Positions 1-7,346 of a stretch of DNA of 32,043 nucleotides are shown in pieces; positions within the stretch are counted from its first letter, which is position 1; each line of letters starts with the position of its first letter. The position numbers were made by a program, and so were the translations under genes. Source of the stretch: DASYSA01 sp036003885 (GTDB taxonomy: Bacteria; Acidobacteriota; Blastocatellia; UBA7656); NCBI GenBank assembly GCA_036003885.1, contig DASYSA010000706.1, positions 1 to 32,043 on the forward strand, written 5' to 3'. Under the pieces are notes generated by a model, which was not told the origin of the DNA, did not search any database, and worked only from the letters and a program-made list of their open reading frames with translations.

Positions 1-450
1 GACGCTACCAGGAAGCAGGCGAGCGCCCTGGAGGGCGAGATACTCAAGCGGATGGAGGAGACCGAGAAGCTTGAGGCTGACCTTAGCGTGGGAGCTCCCG
101 ACATCGAACGCAAGCGAGGGGAGGTAGACCTGCTGCTCGTGACATTGGACAAGGAACGAGATGAAGCGGGCAAGCTGTTCGACTCGCTGAACCAGCGCCG
201 CAGACAACTCAGCGGACAGCTTCCGATCTCGCTCTTTTCAACCTACGACCGGATGTCGCGCACCAGACGTGGACAGGCCCTTGCCCAGGTTCGCAACGGT
301 ATTTGCACGGCGTGCAGGATGAAGGTTCGGCCTAAAGTATTCAGCGATGTTAGAAAAGGCGACCAGATGGTCACGTGTGAGAGTTGCGGCCGGATTCTCT
401 ACTATCGCCCGGAGAATTCTCAATCAGCAGAAGCGGTCCTGCAAGACTGA
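1..450 (+). CDS. C4-type zinc-ribbon coiled-coil protein (COG1579-like), 5' end missing
   Basis: The reading frame is open from base 1, so the gene starts upstream of the window; 149 residues are visible and the family is usually about 240. The first 75 or so visible residues are charged and heptad-like, as expected for the helical hairpin of this family. The C-terminal part has two CxxC pairs (CTAC and CESC, 26 residues apart) forming a zinc ribbon, which ends in the typical GRILYY stretch. The first ATG in the visible part (base 52) lies inside the coiled coil and is unlikely to be the true start. Proteins of this family are common in bacteria; a nucleic-acid-binding role is usually suggested but not established. 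The family call is good, the function uncertain. Confidence 0.85.
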   Translation, partial: DATRKQASALEGEILKRMEETEKLEADLSVGAPDIERKRGEVDLLLVTLDKERDEAGKLFDSLNQRRRQLSGQLPISLFSTYDRMSRTRRGQALAQVRNGICTACRMKVRPKVFSDVRKGDQMVTCESCGRILYYRPENSQSAEAVLQD

Positions 451-508
451 TCATCGTTGTTTCTCCTCACTGTTTAACCCGGTTGCCGTTCGACCCGACT
501 CGAGGCGG

Positions 509-531
509 CGTGAGATACGCTGAATCTCACG
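509..531 (+). other. Short perfect hairpin after the zinc-ribbon gene
   Basis: CGTGAGAT (509-516) and ATCTCACG (524-531) form an 8-bp perfect stem with a 7-base loop, 59 bases after the stop codon of the zinc-ribbon gene. No T-run follows on either strand, so a standard intrinsic terminator is not supported. It may be an mRNA 3'-end or 5'-leader structure of the next gene. Confidence 0.4.
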
Positions 532-586
532 TTCGGCCTAATCATCAAACAGAACGTCGACAGGCATACTCTCGCTCCATTCTTTT

Positions 587-1495
587 ATGATCGGACAAGC
601 ACTCAAGAAGCTAAAGATAGATGGCGTATCCGAACTTTGGTTTCGACACGCGGAACCGAGCCAGGATGCCGGCCCGGTTTCCTACCGCCCAGCCGTGTTC
701 GTCGAGTGCTCGGTGAATTTTCGCAGCCTGCGGGCAGGACTTAACCACTCGGAAGAGCGAAGCTATACGGCGTGGCTGCCCGAAGGAGACCTGGCAATCG
801 ACTGGGACTCGCCCGCTGTCGTTTTCGAACCGCGGCCTCAACTCACAAACCAGCCGGAGGGCGACATACCCCACCGACTCGCGAACTATCAAGTTACCCG
901 CGCCGACCTCGAGCAGTATGAAGCAGAGTTTATCGATCGGTTGGTGCGCAATGAGCGGCTTCGCGTCTATTTCAATCCGGTGTTTGGGCTCTTCTCGGCG
1001 CCCGAGGATGATCTGAAGGACTTCCTGTCCAGGGTGGCCGAGGCAGCACTGGGCCGCGTCGAGCCCGAATTGAAGCGGCTACGAAATCGGTTCGAGTTAC
1101 ACCTCGAGCAGGTCAGAGAAACACATCTGGCCCGAGGCAAGCTCACAGAAGAACTCAGCTTCGAGAGCTTTATCTCTCACAAGATTCGGCTGTTCGAGAG
1201 CGAGAATCGCATGGCCGCAATGTTCTCTACTCTGGCCGGTTCGGTCTTTGGAACCACAGAGCCGCGCCCTCCGTTTGTCGAAACACATCAGGCGGGCGAG
1301 GTGGAACTGCGCGAGGACCTGGACCGCGTGGAACAGGAAGCAAGCGAAGCTCTCCACGCGCTCTACAGTGAGTATCTTGTCGTCGCAAACGAATACGATG
1401 TCTTCGAGATAGGCCTGCAGCCGGATAACATACAGATCATTCGTCGGTCGCTGCTGTGGGTCCCAGTGGAAGAGGATCTAGGATCTAGGATTTAG
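587..1495 (+). CDS. Unrecognised 302-aa soluble protein
   Basis: I do not recognise a family. The protein has no signal peptide or membrane segment. It is acidic, with a predicted beta-rich N-terminal half (about residues 15-125) that includes several Trp/Phe-containing strands. A long charged helical segment follows (about 140-215, with LKRLRNRFELHLEQVRETHLARG), then a second helical stretch (about 240-275) and a short hydrophobic C-terminus. The ATG at 587 has no good Shine-Dalgarno sequence (CTCCATTCTTTT precedes it), so the start is uncertain. The last residues (DLGSRI) and the TAG stop are encoded inside the GGATCTA/GGATTTA heptamer array that begins at 1474, so the native C-terminus may have been altered by the array. 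It follows the zinc-ribbon gene by 136 bases and could be co-transcribed with it. Confidence 0.65.
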   Translation: MIGQALKKLKIDGVSELWFRHAEPSQDAGPVSYRPAVFVECSVNFRSLRAGLNHSEERSYTAWLPEGDLAIDWDSPAVVFEPRPQLTNQPEGDIPHRLANYQVTRADLEQYEAEFIDRLVRNERLRVYFNPVFGLFSAPEDDLKDFLSRVAEAALGRVEPELKRLRNRFELHLEQVRETHLARGKLTEELSFESFISHKIRLFESENRMAAMFSTLAGSVFGTTEPRPPFVETHQAGEVELREDLDRVEQEASEALHALYSEYLVVANEYDVFEIGLQPDNIQIIRRSLLWVPVEEDLGSRI

Positions 1496-1644
1496 GATCT
1501 AGGATCTACGATTTAGGATTTAGGATTTAGGATCTAGGATCTAGGATTTTAATCAGATCCTGAACTCTGGATCCTGAAGCTTGAAATCCTAGATCCCAAA
1601 ACTAGATCCTAGATCCTGGATCCTAGATCCTAAATCCCAGATCC
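1474..1644. repeat. Inverted 7-bp repeat array (GGATCTA family)
   Basis: Eleven consecutive 7-bp units run from 1474 to 1550 with no phase change: mostly GGATCTA and GGATTTA, plus one CGATTTA and a terminal GGATTTT. From 1554 to 1644 the complementary words follow in the same 7-bp period, with one 1-base phase shift near 1603: TAGATCC, TGGATCC, TAAATCC, CAGATCC and more degenerate forms. The two arms can pair into a long imperfect hairpin. The array contains the stop codon of the 302-aa gene (1493-1495) and ends 7 bases before the ATG of the dehydrogenase. It is rich in GATC and CTAG, the latter usually rare in bacterial DNA. Confidence 0.93.
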
Positions 1645-1651
1645 TTCTCAC

Positions 1652-3727
1652 ATGAGACAAATAAAGACTGCCCTCCTTCTGTTCGTTTTCGGTTGCGTTG
1701 TTTGCCTTCAATTGAGCGAGGCTCAGAAAAAGACCTCGCCCGCAAAGACGATCGACGACGCGACTCTTAGTAATGCGGATGCCCGCCCCGCTGACTGGCT
1801 TACCCACGGACGCAACTATGCGGAGACGCGTTTCAGCCCCCTCAGCCGAATCACTGCCGCCAATGTGAAGAACCTCGGACTTGCGTGGGCGTTCGACACC
1901 CAGACCACGCGCGGGCTCGAAGCCACGCCCATAGTCGCGGATGGAGTGATCTATACAACCGGCAGCTGGAGCATCGTGTTTGCCATCGACGCGCGCACCG
2001 GAAGGCAACTCTGGACGTGGGATCCTGCCGTGCCCCGCGCTTTCGGGCAGAAGGCTTGCTGCGATGTGGTGAACCGAGGCGTGGCCCTCTATAAAGGCAA
2101 GGTCTACACCGGCACACTTGATGGACGGCTGGCCGCTCTGGACGCAAGAAACGGTAAGTTGATCTGGCAGGCGACCACGGTAGATCAGAAGCAACCTTAT
2201 ACCATCACCGGCGCGCCGCGCGTCGTTAAAGGGAGAGTCATCATCGGCAACGGCGGCGCGGAGTACGGAGTGCGCGGCTACGTCTCAGCTTACGATGCAG
2301 AGTCGGGCAAGCTCGCATGGCGGTTCTACACCGTGCCATCTGACCCCTCGAAACCCTTCGAGTCTCCTGCGATGGAACGCGCAGCGAAAACATGGAAGGG
2401 CGAGTGGTGGAAGATGGGCGGCGGCGGCACGGTGTGGGATTCCCTGGCTTATGATCCCGAGCTCGATCTCTTATATGTTGGTACGGGCAACGGCTCGCCC
2501 TGGAATCGGGAGATTCGCAGCCCGGGCGGGGGCGACAATCTCTACCTCTCCTCCATTCTGGCCCTGAGACCTGACACTGGCGAGTTGGTATGGCACTACC
2601 AGACTACTCCCGGCGACTCATGGGACTATACCGCAACGCAACACATGATTCTGGCTGATCTCGAAATTGGAGGCCGGCAAAGAAAGGTGTTGATCCAGGC
2701 CCCCAAGAACGGCTTCTTCTATGTTCTGGACAGAAAGACCGGAGAGTTAATCTCGGCTGAAGCGTACGTTCCCATGACATGGGCGAAGGGGATCGAAAAG
2801 ACCACCGGACGCCCGATAGAGGATCCTGCCGCGCGTTACGAAAAGTCGCTGGCGCTCGTTAAGCCGGGACCCTTTGGAGGTCATAACTGGCAGCCGATGT
2901 CGTTCAGCCCTCAAACCGGGCTGGTCTACATCCCGGCACAGGATCCATTCTTTGTCTACGCCCAGGATCGAAAGTTCGAATTCAAGCCGGGGGCATGGAA
3001 CACAGGCATCGACTTCACTCTCTTCAAAGAGGCCCCGCCTCCAATCCCAATCGTCGGGCATCTCCTTGCCTGGGATCCGGTCAACCAGACGGAACGATGG
3101 AGGGTTCAGTACAACAGCATCTGGAACGGCGGCACGCTCGCGACGGCCGGCAATCTGGTGTTCCAGGGAACAGCCGATGGGCGCTTCGTTGCATACAGCG
3201 CTGACAAAGGAGAGAAGTTGTGGGAGGTTGCCGTCGGGACGGGCGTGATTGCATCGCCGGTGACATATGAATTGGACGGCGTGCAATTTGTGTCGGTTAT
3301 GGCCGGCTGGGGAGGCGCGTTCGCACTCACCGGCGGCTCCGCAACCGGAGGCGCGACGGCGCCGGGCAGACTGCTTACCTTCGCGCTGAACGCTACTCAA
3401 CCACTGCCGGTGGCGACGGCTCGAAGACCTTCCGCTACGCTCATCGACTTCGATGCCTCGCCTGAGCGAATCGACAAAGGCGCCGGCTTGTACGCGCGAT
3501 GGTGCGGCGTCTGTCATGGGCTGCTGGCTTCGGGCGGAGGGGGAGTTCTTCCGGATCTCCGATACTCGCAGCCGGCCGTCTTCGGCAGGTATCGGCAGAT
3601 CGTGCTTCAGGGGGCGAATTCCAGCGCGGGTATGCCCTCATTCCAGCAGTGGCTCAATGTAGAAGATGTGGACGCGATTCAGGCCTACATACTTAAGCGG
3701 CGATATGAAAACTCGGTGAGGAAGTAG
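1652..3727 (+). CDS. PQQ-dependent alcohol dehydrogenase with C-terminal cytochrome c (quinohaemoprotein)
   Basis: This 691-aa exported enzyme would oxidise alcohols in the periplasm with PQQ and pass electrons through its own haem c. A signal peptide covers about residues 1-25. The eight-bladed propeller follows, with the adjacent-cysteine pair CC at 136-137 that forms the disulfide over PQQ. E204, N280 and D325 fit the metal and catalytic ligand pattern of methanol and ethanol dehydrogenases. Residue +2 from the catalytic Asp is Thr (WDYT), not the Asp typical of lanthanide XoxF enzymes, so a Ca2+ enzyme is inferred. The cytochrome domain has C618-G-V-C-H622 and a likely axial Met661 in GMPSF. 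Length and domain order match type II quinohaemoprotein alcohol dehydrogenases. No PQQ synthesis genes or partner cytochromes lie in the window. The Shine-Dalgarno sequence is weak, and the heptamer array occupies the expected promoter/leader region. Confidence 0.92.
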   Translation: MRQIKTALLLFVFGCVVCLQLSEAQKKTSPAKTIDDATLSNADARPADWLTHGRNYAETRFSPLSRITAANVKNLGLAWAFDTQTTRGLEATPIVADGVIYTTGSWSIVFAIDARTGRQLWTWDPAVPRAFGQKACCDVVNRGVALYKGKVYTGTLDGRLAALDARNGKLIWQATTVDQKQPYTITGAPRVVKGRVIIGNGGAEYGVRGYVSAYDAESGKLAWRFYTVPSDPSKPFESPAMERAAKTWKGEWWKMGGGGTVWDSLAYDPELDLLYVGTGNGSPWNREIRSPGGGDNLYLSSILALRPDTGELVWHYQTTPGDSWDYTATQHMILADLEIGGRQRKVLIQAPKNGFFYVLDRKTGELISAEAYVPMTWAKGIEKTTGRPIEDPAARYEKSLALVKPGPFGGHNWQPMSFSPQTGLVYIPAQDPFFVYAQDRKFEFKPGAWNTGIDFTLFKEAPPPIPIVGHLLAWDPVNQTERWRVQYNSIWNGGTLATAGNLVFQGTADGRFVAYSADKGEKLWEVAVGTGVIASPVTYELDGVQFVSVMAGWGGAFALTGGSATGGATAPGRLLTFALNATQPLPVATARRPSATLIDFDASPERIDKGAGLYARWCGVCHGLLASGGGGVLPDLRYSQPAVFGRYRQIVLQGANSSAGMPSFQQWLNVEDVDAIQAYILKRRYENSVRK

Positions 3728-3860
3728 AAGTCCCTGTCAAAGGCGGGCCATTAAAATCAGACTAGCTGCGCGGTTGCGCACCAGGCTCCTTCGTTCCACC
3801 TCTCTTCGACACCTCGCTCAGTGAAGGGTTCGCGGCTGAATCCACCGATGCGGAGACGAC

Positions 3861-4355
3861 TCAATGCGGCGGCAGGGGCGAGGCGCCGACTTCACCTGAC
3901 GCGTATCGAAACACGGCCAGGTGCATGCCCGTGACGCGACGATCGCCCAGATACTGCCATTGCTTTGGGCCCTGTGGTGTTGCAGGGTAGATCTCACCAG
4001 CTATGAGATCAGTCGGCAGATGTTTGATCCCTCTAGGAAATACTTGCAGGTACTCATCCGAATCGATCACGACTACAAGACGCGGCACCTCATCAGAGTG
4101 ATTCGCAAACGACCATGCTCTCAGCGCTTCCATCGTGGTTTTCATCCGGGCAAGTTCCCGAATCAGGGTCAATTGAGCGAGCTTGCCATCGCGAAATAAG
4201 CGATACATCTGTCGGCCGTCGCGCTCGACGCGAGCGATCTCTTGCGAGACCCTCGGTCCGGGCTTCCACGTGCTGATCTCTTCTTTGCCGAGGCCGGCGC
4301 GGTCGGCCTGGGGCGGGATAGTCAGCAGAATCATAATGACGGGGGCGATCAACAT
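3861..4355 (-). CDS. Hypothetical exported protein, 164 aa
   Basis: No family recognised. The N-terminus is strongly hydrophobic (MLIAPVIMILLTIPPQA), compatible with a short signal peptide or anchor, and the next in-frame stop is only ten codons upstream, so the start choice is constrained. The mature part looks folded, with a central amphipathic helix (residues about 58-85) and beta segments such as RLVVVIDSDEYLQVF. The coordinates run in the same direction as the cyclophilin gene upstream, but a 325-base gap containing a 202-bp inverted-repeat element separates them. It converges with the dehydrogenase gene. Frame length and plausible composition support a real gene; there is no functional evidence. 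Confidence 0.55.
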   Translation of the reverse strand: MLIAPVIMILLTIPPQADRAGLGKEEISTWKPGPRVSQEIARVERDGRQMYRLFRDGKLAQLTLIRELARMKTTMEALRAWSFANHSDEVPRLVVVIDSDEYLQVFPRGIKHLPTDLIAGEIYPATPQGPKQWQYLGDRRVTGMHLAVFRYASGEVGASPLPPH

Positions 4356-4469
4356 GATTACTGGAGCAACGCGAGCGATGAATCAGGATCTTTGGCGCCC
4401 TTCAAGAGACGCCAGTCAAACAGTATCCCTTGATGAAAAGACCTAATGAGTACGGTTTTCCAAGATTAC

Positions 4470-4671
4470 GGGGTCAGGCCCTCGATTCTGCGATTTGCAG
4501 GTCAAGCGAGTCGAGTTCGAGTCTCCGGGGCTCCGTGGACTCTGGGATCCCAAAGTCAGGCGAGAGGGGCGAGGTCAGGAAATGAACCGCTCAGACCAAA
4601 CGTTAGGGCCGTGCCTTATTACTTCCTCAGACCCTCAGACCTGCGAATCGCAGAATCGAGGGCCTGACCCC
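4470..4671. repeat. 202-bp element bounded by 34-bp inverted repeats
   Basis: The left arm 4470-4503 (beginning GGGGTCAGGCCCTCG) and right arm 4638-4671 (ending GGGCCTGACCCC) are reverse complements over 34 bases with one mismatch. The 134-base interior has no convincing gene and contains a smaller imperfect dyad (GTCAGGCGAGAGG...GGCGAGGTCAG, around 4556-4579) and a direct repeat CAGACCCTCAGACC. The element fills most of the gap between two minus-strand genes, ending 9 bases from the cyclophilin stop codon. No target-site duplication is visible. It resembles a MITE or a REP/BIME-type doublet, and unlike other arrays here it has no clear 7-bp period. Confidence 0.85.
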
Positions 4672-4680
4672 AGAGTGGCA

Positions 4681-5295
4681 TCACTGGATGTAAACCTTAG
4701 TCATCTTCACCGGGGAGAGAGGGCGGTCCCCTGGCCCGTTGGGCGCGGCGGCGATCTTGTCCACCGTATCCATGCCCTCAATGACGCGGCCGAATATCGT
4801 GTACACGGGTTGCAGAGGTGTCATCTTATGCATAATGAAAAACTGGCTCCCGCCGGTCTCAGGTCGGCCTGTGTTGGCCATCGCCACAATGCCTCGCTTG
4901 TAGCCACCTTGATATACTGGCGAGGAGGCGTTGACTTCGTTTGGGAGAGGCCGGCCAGTAGCGGTCTGGCCACCACTGCCATCGCCCCTGGGATCCCCTC
5001 CCTGAATCATGAAGCCGGAAATCACCCTGTGAAAGATCGTACCGTCGTAGCGCCCTTGCTCAGCGAGCTCCTTAAAGTTTTCAGCCGTCTTTGGAGCTTC
5101 GCTCGCCAGGAGTTCAATCTTTATCGTGCCGACGTTGGTTTCGATTACTGCGATCCTGTTGTCCGCGGCTGGCTGGCTCCCTGCAGGCTGGCTAGTCGCG
5201 GGCTCCTGCTTATTGCTGCAAGCGGCCATAACAAGCGCGATTGCGACTACTAAGCCAAGAGACCATTTTCGTGTTGAGATGAAACTGGGCGGCAT
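4681..5295 (-). CDS. Exported cyclophilin-type peptidyl-prolyl isomerase (likely lipoprotein)
   Basis: A 204-aa protein that would catalyse cis-trans isomerisation of proline bonds in exported proteins. I start it at the ATG at 5295, not the longer upstream frame to 5373, because GGAGG lies 8 bases before it and the sequence then begins with a basic N-terminus, a hydrophobic stretch and a lipobox-like MAAC, suggesting a lipid-anchored protein. A Ser/Pro/Gln-rich linker leads to the cyclophilin core: ETNVGTIKIEL, then FHRVISGFMIQGGDP containing the catalytic Arg and conserved Phe/Gln, then GSQFFI and the C-terminal GRVIEGMDTVDKI. The size fits small bacterial cyclophilins. Upstream by 126 bases is a TRASH-domain protein gene in the same orientation. 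Confidence 0.9.
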   Translation of the reverse strand: MPPSFISTRKWSLGLVVAIALVMAACSNKQEPATSQPAGSQPAADNRIAVIETNVGTIKIELLASEAPKTAENFKELAEQGRYDGTIFHRVISGFMIQGGDPRGDGSGGQTATGRPLPNEVNASSPVYQGGYKRGIVAMANTGRPETGGSQFFIMHKMTPLQPVYTIFGRVIEGMDTVDKIAAAPNGPGDRPLSPVKMTKVYIQ

Positions 5296-5421
5296 CAAAA
5301 CGTTCCTCCAAACAATGAGCGGCGCTCGAAGCGTCAATCCAAACCTGGCGCGCCTCGCCTGCCGCTCACTCACTCTGGCTCTATCGTGGTTGTGCGAACG
5401 GGCCGACCTCGCTGAGGCCGG

Positions 5422-5826
5422 CTATTCGTTCTTCTTCTCTGCCATCTTGGCCTTGTACATGCTCAAGCAGCCGTCGCAGCAGAAATATATCTTGCGACCA
5501 TCCTGCTCTACGAAGCGGGTCTGGTCAGGTACCTTCTCCTTGGTGATCGGGCAGATCTCGTTAGGCGTGATTGCTTCCCGGTCCTCTTTTGAGAGCTTTG
5601 CGACGTACATGTCCGGGTCCTTCTCAAACATGGTCACGCAGCCCTGACAACAGAAGTACACATACTGGCCTTTGTATTCGCTCCGGAATTTCTCGCTTAC
5701 TGCGGCATTCATGACGGGACACATCTTGTTTGTAACGGCTTTTTTGTCGCCGTCACCCGCAGCGGCAACCATTGCACCAATGACAAACGTCATCAACAGA
5801 AATAGACCTGCTCCAATCTTGCGCAT
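5422..5826 (-). CDS. Exported double TRASH/YHS-type metal-binding protein
   Basis: A 134-aa exported protein with two repeated cysteine modules. The ATG at 5826 is chosen because AAAGGAG lies about 9 bases upstream and the product then begins with a signal peptide (MRKIGAGLFLLMTF...). The first module has C36 in MCPVM and C59, C60 and C63 in YFCCQGC; the second has C92 in ICPIT and C116, C117 and C120 in YFCCDGC. This CP...YFCCxGC pattern is that of TRASH and YHS domains, found in copper and heavy-metal sensors, chaperones and P-type ATPases. Two such units in a small secreted protein suggest periplasmic metal binding; the metal cannot be read from the sequence. No metal ATPase or sensor is nearby. 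Confidence 0.85.
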   Translation of the reverse strand: MRKIGAGLFLLMTFVIGAMVAAAGDGDKKAVTNKMCPVMNAAVSEKFRSEYKGQYVYFCCQGCVTMFEKDPDMYVAKLSKEDREAITPNEICPITKEKVPDQTRFVEQDGRKIYFCCDGCLSMYKAKMAEKKNE

Positions 5827-5995
5827 ACTATCGAACTCCTTTGCTTTTCTTTCACAGCGACGAACTGTGATTATAGCGGTTGGTTCAAACGCGTGCAAAG
5901 GCGAACCAGGTATCCCGTCCTTCAGGTAGCTGTCAATGTCGCGGCCACGTCAGTTCGCATTAACAATCCGGAACAACCAATCGGTGCGCCAGCGT

Positions 5996-6412
5996 TCAGT
6001 GTATGTAAATCTCAAGCACCCGATTCTGAACCTGGGGATCGTAGATCACCGAGATCACGTCGCCTTCGTCAAGCTCAGCGGCTGTAATCATCTCATCATC
6101 GCTCGAATCACCTGATAGCAAGCCCAACAGGTCTACGCCCCCCGACCGCGCGGTAGCGTGCCCGACCAGGTCGTTATCTCTGGCCAGCACCGTCACCTCG
6201 CCAAACTCCTTTGCGGGTTTGACCGTGATCAACAGCATGCCTTTGCTCGGAGCCTTGATCTTAACGACCTCGCCCCGAACTGCGAGCAGTTGTCGCGCTC
6301 CCGCGTTCTGGGAAGGGGCGCCCGGAGACCCGCTCTTCGTTCCGCTTTGCGGCGAATGTCCGAGCAGCATGGTCGACAGAAAGATCGCTGATAGCGTTAT
6401 GACAGGGTGCAT
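5996..6412 (-). CDS. Hypothetical exported protein, 138 aa
   Basis: No family recognised. The frame opens to a GTG at 6448, but the ATG at 6412 gives a proper signal peptide (MHPVITLSAIFLSTMLLG) followed by a Gly/Ser/Pro-rich linker. The mature domain (about residues 40-138) looks like an all-beta fold of about 95 residues: VRGEVVKIKAPSKGMLLITV, then EVTVLARD and a C-terminal VISVIYDPQVQNRVLEIYI. The pattern recalls small OB-like or PRC-like domains, though this is only an impression. Shine-Dalgarno evidence is poor for either start. It is the most upstream of four minus-strand genes for small exported proteins. Confidence 0.6.
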   Translation of the reverse strand: MHPVITLSAIFLSTMLLGHSPQSGTKSGSPGAPSQNAGARQLLAVRGEVVKIKAPSKGMLLITVKPAKEFGEVTVLARDNDLVGHATARSGGVDLLGLLSGDSSDDEMITAAELDEGDVISVIYDPQVQNRVLEIYIH

Positions 6413-6517
6413 TCGTTGATACCCGGTGTGAAATCCACTTCCAATCACTGGACGAATCGGGGGAGATGATGAAGACAGTCAGTATGCTACTACGAGCGGG
6501 CAGGGGCTTCAAGGAGA

Positions 6518-6593
6518 CGTTTCGCGTTTTGCGTTTGCGTTTTGCGTTTTGGCGTTCTCGAAACGTAAGACGTAAAACGTAAAACGCCGAACG
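6518..6593. repeat. Inverted 7-bp repeat array (CGTTTTG family)
   Basis: The left arm (6518 to about 6555) is made of GCGTTTT-like words in a near-perfect 7-bp period with one 6-base unit. The right arm (about 6560-6593) carries ACGTAAA words ending in ACGCCGAACG. The outer 19 bases pair at about 15 positions. The array lies between divergent genes (5996-6412 minus and 6693-7340 plus), so unlike most arrays here it is not directly at a gene 3' end. Confidence 0.85.
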
Positions 6594-6692
6594 ATCCTAT
6601 GCTTGCAAGCTAATAGGCTGTGTGTTAGACATTGAGTGTATTTGAATCCATAGTTTCTACTCGGGCTCATAAATGAAAATAAGAGGAACTTT

Positions 6693-7340
6693 ATGCGCGG
6701 CAAGATTGCAATATTCATTGATGGGAACAACTTATTTCATGCAGCGAGATCGGTTGGCGTCGAGATCGATTACGCAAAGTTTTTGAACTTCCTCCGAGGT
6801 GACGCCCCGCTTCTCCGGGCTTTCTTTTACACCGGAGTCGATGAGAAGGCCGAGCGCCAGCAGGGATTTCTTCTGTGGATGCGGCGGAACGGATATAGGG
6901 TCGTTGAGAAGGAGCTGAAAACCTACGCCGATGGCACCAAGAAGGCAAACCTCGATGTGGAGATCGCGGTCGACATGCTTTCGCTCGCAGACAAGTATGA
7001 AACGGCGGTGCTGGTCTCAGGCGATGAGGATTTCGCGTATGCGATAAATGCTGTCGCTTACAAAGGTGTGCGGGTTGAACTGGCAGGTTTCCGAAGCAAC
7101 ACCAGCCCGCGTTTGATCGACGTGGCCGATCAGTTCATCGAACTCGACGCCCACATCGATGAGATCACCAAGGCCGACAGCCGATACGGAACTCATAATC
7201 ATTACCACTCTCCCAGCGGGCCGCTGCGTCATTCTGGGCCCCTCACCCGCGATTCTGGACCACTCACCCGCGATTCGGGAGCCCTGACCCGATTGCGGGA
7301 CGAATCAGATGACGAGAGTGAGATTTCAGAAGCGAACTGA
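6693..7340 (+). CDS. NYN-domain (PIN-like, LabA/DUF88 family) putative ribonuclease
   Basis: A 215-aa protein whose first 160 residues form a NYN domain, a PIN-like fold of probable metal-dependent RNases. Visible acidic residues fit the active site: D10 in FIDGNN, D88 (and nearby D94) in LDVEIAVDM, and D111/D113 in SGDEDF. The ATG at 6693 is preceded by AAGAGGA at good spacing. After the domain comes a tail absent from most family members: a 7-residue repeat of the type SGPLTRD (about residues 176-202), then an acidic end (DESDDESEISE). The tail is encoded by a 21-bp tandem repeat. The gene converges on oppF with only 6 bases between stop codons. The substrate is unknown; any link to neighbours is speculative. 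Confidence 0.88.
   Translation: MRGKIAIFIDGNNLFHAARSVGVEIDYAKFLNFLRGDAPLLRAFFYTGVDEKAERQQGFLLWMRRNGYRVVEKELKTYADGTKKANLDVEIAVDMLSLADKYETAVLVSGDEDFAYAINAVAYKGVRVELAGFRSNTSPRLIDVADQFIELDAHIDEITKADSRYGTHNHYHSPSGPLRHSGPLTRDSGPLTRDSGALTRLRDESDDESEISEAN
7218..7298 (+). repeat. 21-bp coding tandem repeat (3 x 7) in the NYN-protein tail
   Basis: Three to four units of 21 bases, typified by CGATTCTGGACCACTCACCC plus G, encode the heptapeptide RDSGPLT. The 21-base period equals three 7-base words, so it keeps both the reading frame and the heptamer phase seen in the intergenic arrays. It sits at the 3' end of the gene, the place where intergenic arrays cluster in this window. Confidence 0.8.
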
Positions 7341-7346
7341 AAACTC

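Noticed and set aside
1474..1644. CRISPR-like array
   Set aside because: The repeat unit is 7 bases with no unique spacers, the second half is inverted, and no cas genes are in the window.
4460..4680. Insertion sequence
   Set aside because: The 34-bp inverted ends surround only 134 bases without a transposase, and no target duplication is visible, so only a non-autonomous element can be argued.
4495..5253. 252-codon plus-strand frame opposite the cyclophilin gene
   Set aside because: It is antisense to a clear cyclophilin, has no recognisable product, and starts inside the 34-bp inverted repeat.
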